Positions 56,908 to 59,788 of a DNA stretch of 59,788 bases are shown piece by piece (within the stretch, counting starts at the first letter, position 1; every line of letters starts with the position of its first letter). The DNA comes from Mycobacterium alsense (GTDB lineage: Bacteria; Actinomycetota; Actinomycetes; Mycobacteriales; Mycobacteriaceae): positions 1 to 59,788 of the forward strand of contig NZ_MVHD01000032.1 of assembly GCF_002086635.1 (NCBI RefSeq). The letters are read 5' to 3'. A program made the translations under genes and the position numbers. The notes below the pieces were generated by a model. It was not told where the DNA came from. It saw nothing but the letters and a program-made list of their open reading frames with translations, and made no database searches.

Positions 56908-59612
56908 GACTCTTGGACGTCGGTCCTGGCCCGTTCGAGTTCCGTTCGGGCCTGGTCGATTTGGTCGTATGCGTACGTCGCGATGGCGGCGATGGTCATC
57001 GCCGCTCCCCTGCGGGCGAGCGATTCGTAGGCCCGGTCGCCGAGGACCTCGCGCAGGTGCATGGTCAACGCGGCGTGCTCGGGCAGGGCGACCGCGACCA
57101 TGGGATTGACCGCCGCGAAACCGGCGATGGTGGCCGCCGGTTCGTGGTGTCCAAGCCGGTCGAGAAGAATGGCGAGGGTGGCCAGGGGATTGTGCAACAT
57201 GCCGATGTTGCCCGACTCGTGGTTGTTGCGGATGGCCACGGCGAGGTAGCCCAACGTCGCCACCGGGTCCCCGTGCTCGGCCTCGAGTCCGCACACCCAG
57301 TACGAGAATTGGGTCTCGAAGAAGCGGTTCCCGCTGTCCCGCGCGACGAGCACGCCCCGACGAATGGCGTCGAGGGCGCGGCCCGGATCCACGGCGCGGA
57401 AGGCGAACCCCCACGCGAAAAGGGCGTACGAGAGCGCCCACGGATTGCCGGTCGCTTCGGCGGCATCGATGAGGCCGTCGGCGGCTGCCGTCGCCTCGTC
57501 GGTCGAACCGGAGGCCGCCAACGCGAACACCAGGTTCGCCCAGGCGGATGCGCTGGTGTCGGCGCCACTGGTCAGCAGGTCGCGGCACACCTCGACATAT
57601 CGGTCCGGCCGGCCCACGAACAAATACGCACTGCCCAGAAAGGGCGCGCCGAAGTACGACACCCTATCGCCGGCAGCGGCGATGACTGCCTGGCCGATCT
57701 CGCTGTAGCGCACACCCTCTTCGAAGCGTCCGGCGACGACCGCCAGCGATGCCGCCACGCATACGGCGGCGAGTCGAGGATGTTCGATGGAGCGAAGCGG
57801 TTCCACCAGCTCTTCGGCCCACGTTATCGGTTCGTGGTTCTCGAGAAAGGGGCTGAGCAACGCCGCATACGCGGCGATGGCGGCGCCGGCGTCCAGATCG
57901 TCGTGATCGGCAGCCCACCGAAAGGCGGTGCGCAGATTGGCCAGCTCCACCGCGAACCACTCGTACGCCTCGCGCTGGCGCGGACTGTCCCACAGGGCCA
58001 TGATGGCGGCTTCCCGTCCGGCGTAGTACCGCGCGTGGGCGGACCGAATCTCGGATGCTTCGCCACGGGCGACGAGCTGTTCCTCGGCGAACTGGCGGAT
58101 CGTCTCCAGCATCGAAAAGCGGGTGCGCGAAGCGGACCGGTCCGCGACGAGCAGGGACTTGCGCACCAGGGCGTCGAGTACGTCGAGGATGGCGTACTCG
58201 TCGCGGTCTTGAGGATCGCCGGATCCGGCTATCGCGCAGGCGCTTTGGAGGTCGAATCCGCCCGCGAACACCGAACAGCGTTCCAGGACTGACTTTTCGG
58301 TGTCGTCGAGAAGGTCGTAGGACCAGGCCACCGCGTGGCGCAGCGTGTGGTGGCGTTCCAGGCCGCGTCGGGAACCGACCAGCAGCCGGAACCGGTGATC
58401 GAGACGATCGCGCATTTCACTCGCGCTCATCGACGCCATCCGTGAGGCGGCCAGTTCGATGGCCAAGGGGATTCCGTCGAGGCGCCGGCAGATCTCGGTG
58501 ACCGCGTCGGCTTCCTCGCCGTCGACCACCGAGAAGGTGGGCGCGATGGCTTGCGCGCGTTCGACGAACAGGCGCACCGCCGCGGAATCGATTCCGGCCG
58601 CCGCGTCCAACGAGCGCACCGGCCACACCCGCTCGTCTGGGACTCCGAGTCCCTCGCGGCTGGTGGCGAGGACTCGTACGGTCGCCGAGTGCGCCAGGAT
58701 GGCCTCGATCAGGTCGGCGGCGGCGTCGAGAACGTGCTCGCAGTTGTCGAACACCAACAGCCGGACCCGGCCCTCCAGCGCGACGGCCACCGACTGGCTC
58801 ACCGTCTTGCCGGGTTGTTGGGTGATGCCCAGGACCGCCGCCACCGCATCGGGCGTCGCCGCCGGATCGGTGACCGCGGCCAGCTCGAAAAGCCAGACAC
58901 CGTCGGGAAATTCGTCGGCGAGCCGGGCGGCTACCTCCATCGCCAGGCGGGTCTTGCCGACCCCGCCGACGCCCGTCAGCGTCACCAACCGATGCGCCTT
59001 GACCGCCGCCGCGATCTCACCGGCCACGAGCTCGCGTCCGATCAGGCTGGTCGTCGCGGGCCGCAGGTTGCCGGGCGTGGTATCGAGCGTCCGCAACGGC
59101 GGAAACTCCGCGCGCAGTCCCGCCGCCCGCACCTGAAACACCCCGACCGGCGTTGGCACGTCGCGCAACCGTCGCGACCCCAGATCGAGCAGGTCGGCCG
59201 CGCCAAGCAGGCCCGCCGTTGACTCGGCCACCAGAATCTGGCCGCCATGCCCGGCGGCCATCACCCGCGCAGCCCGGTTGAGCACCGCCCCGAAGTAATC
59301 CCCGTCGCGCAGCTCGGCTTCGCCGGTTGCGATCCCCATCCGCACCGGCAACTCCAGCTCCCGCTGCGCGGCCACCGCGGCATCGACCGCGGATCGGGGT
59401 GAGGCGAACGCCGCGCACACGCCGTCGCCGGTGTGCTTGAACAGCCGCCCGCCATGCGCCTCGACGGCCCCACGCAACACCCGGTCGTGGGCGGCCAGCG
59501 CCGCGCGCATCGCCTCCGCGTCGGCCTCCCACCGACGGGTCGAACCCTCGACGTCGGTGAACAAAAACGTCACCACCCCCGAAGGCGCGGACGCTGGCGA
59601 AGCGGACACCAA
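56904..59612 (-). CDS. Adenylate-cyclase-domain / STAND ATPase regulator without LuxR domain
   Basis: A 902-residue protein. The class III cyclase domain (about 10-165) keeps the canonical residues: metal Asp20 (FLFTDVEGST), Lys59 and Asp63 (FKHTGDGVCAAF), Asp105 (DGDYFGAVLNRAARV), Asn112 and Arg116. The NB-ARC-like ATPase has P-loop TGVGGVGKTRLA (about 213-224), and VFDNCEHVLDAAAD is Walker B. A long TPR-like helical C-terminus follows; no LuxR HTH is present. It may signal through cAMP synthesis gated by the ATPase. It starts at GTG 59612 and is not operonic with other genes seen here. Confidence 0.9.
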   Translation of the reverse strand: MVSASPASAPSGVVTFLFTDVEGSTRRWEADAEAMRAALAAHDRVLRGAVEAHGGRLFKHTGDGVCAAFASPRSAVDAAVAAQRELELPVRMGIATGEAELRDGDYFGAVLNRAARVMAAGHGGQILVAESTAGLLGAADLLDLGSRRLRDVPTPVGVFQVRAAGLRAEFPPLRTLDTTPGNLRPATTSLIGRELVAGEIAAAVKAHRLVTLTGVGGVGKTRLAMEVAARLADEFPDGVWLFELAAVTDPAATPDAVAAVLGITQQPGKTVSQSVAVALEGRVRLLVFDNCEHVLDAAADLIEAILAHSATVRVLATSREGLGVPDERVWPVRSLDAAAGIDSAAVRLFVERAQAIAPTFSVVDGEEADAVTEICRRLDGIPLAIELAASRMASMSASEMRDRLDHRFRLLVGSRRGLERHHTLRHAVAWSYDLLDDTEKSVLERCSVFAGGFDLQSACAIAGSGDPQDRDEYAILDVLDALVRKSLLVADRSASRTRFSMLETIRQFAEEQLVARGEASEIRSAHARYYAGREAAIMALWDSPRQREAYEWFAVELANLRTAFRWAADHDDLDAGAAIAAYAALLSPFLENHEPITWAEELVEPLRSIEHPRLAAVCVAASLAVVAGRFEEGVRYSEIGQAVIAAAGDRVSYFGAPFLGSAYLFVGRPDRYVEVCRDLLTSGADTSASAWANLVFALAASGSTDEATAAADGLIDAAEATGNPWALSYALFAWGFAFRAVDPGRALDAIRRGVLVARDSGNRFFETQFSYWVCGLEAEHGDPVATLGYLAVAIRNNHESGNIGMLHNPLATLAILLDRLGHHEPAATIAGFAAVNPMVAVALPEHAALTMHLREVLGDRAYESLARRGAAMTIAAIATYAYDQIDQARTELERARTDVQES

Positions 59613-59758
59613 CGCAGAATGGCACAGTTTGCCCGAATATCCCCGCAGACGGCTTGCCGGCGGGTGCCGCCGAAGGAAAATACCGGCTTAAATTGAGGAA
59701 AAGGGTCGCGGACGAGGCGAGATAATTCTCCGCAGCGGTTTCAAGCTCCAACCCGGAT

Positions 59759-59788
59759 GCGGGGAATGGGCGGGGAATGGGTGGGGAA
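59759..59788. repeat. 11-bp tandem repeats at the window end
   Basis: GCGGGGAATGG occurs at 59759 and 59770 and starts again, with one change, at 59781, where the window ends. It is upstream of the cyclase-ATPase gene start. The full extent lies outside the window. Confidence 0.65.

Overview
The window is chromosomal DNA of a high-GC actinobacterium, almost certainly a slow-growing Mycobacterium and probably a member or relative of the M. avium complex. Supporting markers are an MCE protein, the 19 kDa lipoprotein LpqH beside the TcrX/TcrY two-component system, a ProXVWZ osmoprotectant importer, TyrA, tRNA-Ser(CGA), a WS/DGAT acyltransferase, LigC with Prim-PolC, and many lipid-catabolic paralogues. 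From about 3.0 to 24.8 kb the gene order follows, from memory, the M. tuberculosis Rv3767c-Rv3752c block (methyltransferase, tcrX, tcrY, lpqH, alkyl sulfatase, FadE36-like kinase, LapA-like protein, proXVWZ, Rv3755c, tyrA, tadA-associated gene, tadA, serX). It is interrupted at 10.8-16.9 kb by an inserted catabolic operon. No transposase, CRISPR array or rRNA was seen.

Layout. 0-6 kb: start of an MCE gene, unknown and membrane proteins, an ACAD10/11-type kinase with an NTF2-like partner, a SAM methyltransferase, a lysin-like glycosidase, a YjbR protein, and two tiny membrane-protein genes, one of them frameshifted. 6-11 kb: tcrX-tcrY, lpqH and an alkyl sulfatase. 10.8-15.5 kb: a tight minus-strand operon of kinase, SDR, acyl-CoA dehydrogenase, TetR and quinone oxidoreductase. 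Its kinase/dehydrogenase pairing suggests 4-hydroxyacyl-CoA catabolism. 18-24.8 kb: the conserved osmoprotectant, tyrosine-biosynthesis and tRNA-modification block, ending in tRNA-Ser. 24.9-30.3 kb: envelope-directed hydrolases (M15 peptidase, serine hydrolase, Tat-exported glycosidase) and small conserved proteins. 29.4-37.7 kb: an IclR regulator divergent from a sulfotransferase/MBL/VOC/LLM-oxidoreductase operon that runs into a giant cyclase-ATPase-LuxR regulator.

37.7-42 kb: a minus-strand operon (DapB-like reductase, SDR, TetR, sugar kinase) divergent from another SDR. 42-46 kb: WS/DGAT, NUDIX hydrolase, haloalkane-dehalogenase-like hydrolase and a cytochrome P450 in one operon. 46-48.7 kb: an orphan phage-head-type domain protein and small exported or membrane proteins. 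48.7-51.6 kb: LigC and Prim-PolC (divergent DNA-repair genes) and a rhomboid-like membrane protein. 51.7-56.9 kb: a TetR-controlled cluster of SDR, P450, SDR and PPOX protein. It also holds decayed enoyl-CoA hydratase and CoA ester lyase genes joined by an apparent deletion, plus three copies of one palindromic operator. 56.9-59.6 kb: a second cyclase-ATPase regulator without a LuxR domain.

The recurring theme is lipid or xenobiotic acyl-CoA metabolism in small operons, each with its own TetR or IclR regulator and often a palindrome at its promoter. The most checkable novelties are the kinase plus ACAD operon, the shared operator with the decayed gene pair, the 20-bp periodic intergenic repeats at two distant sites, and the frameshifted small gene.
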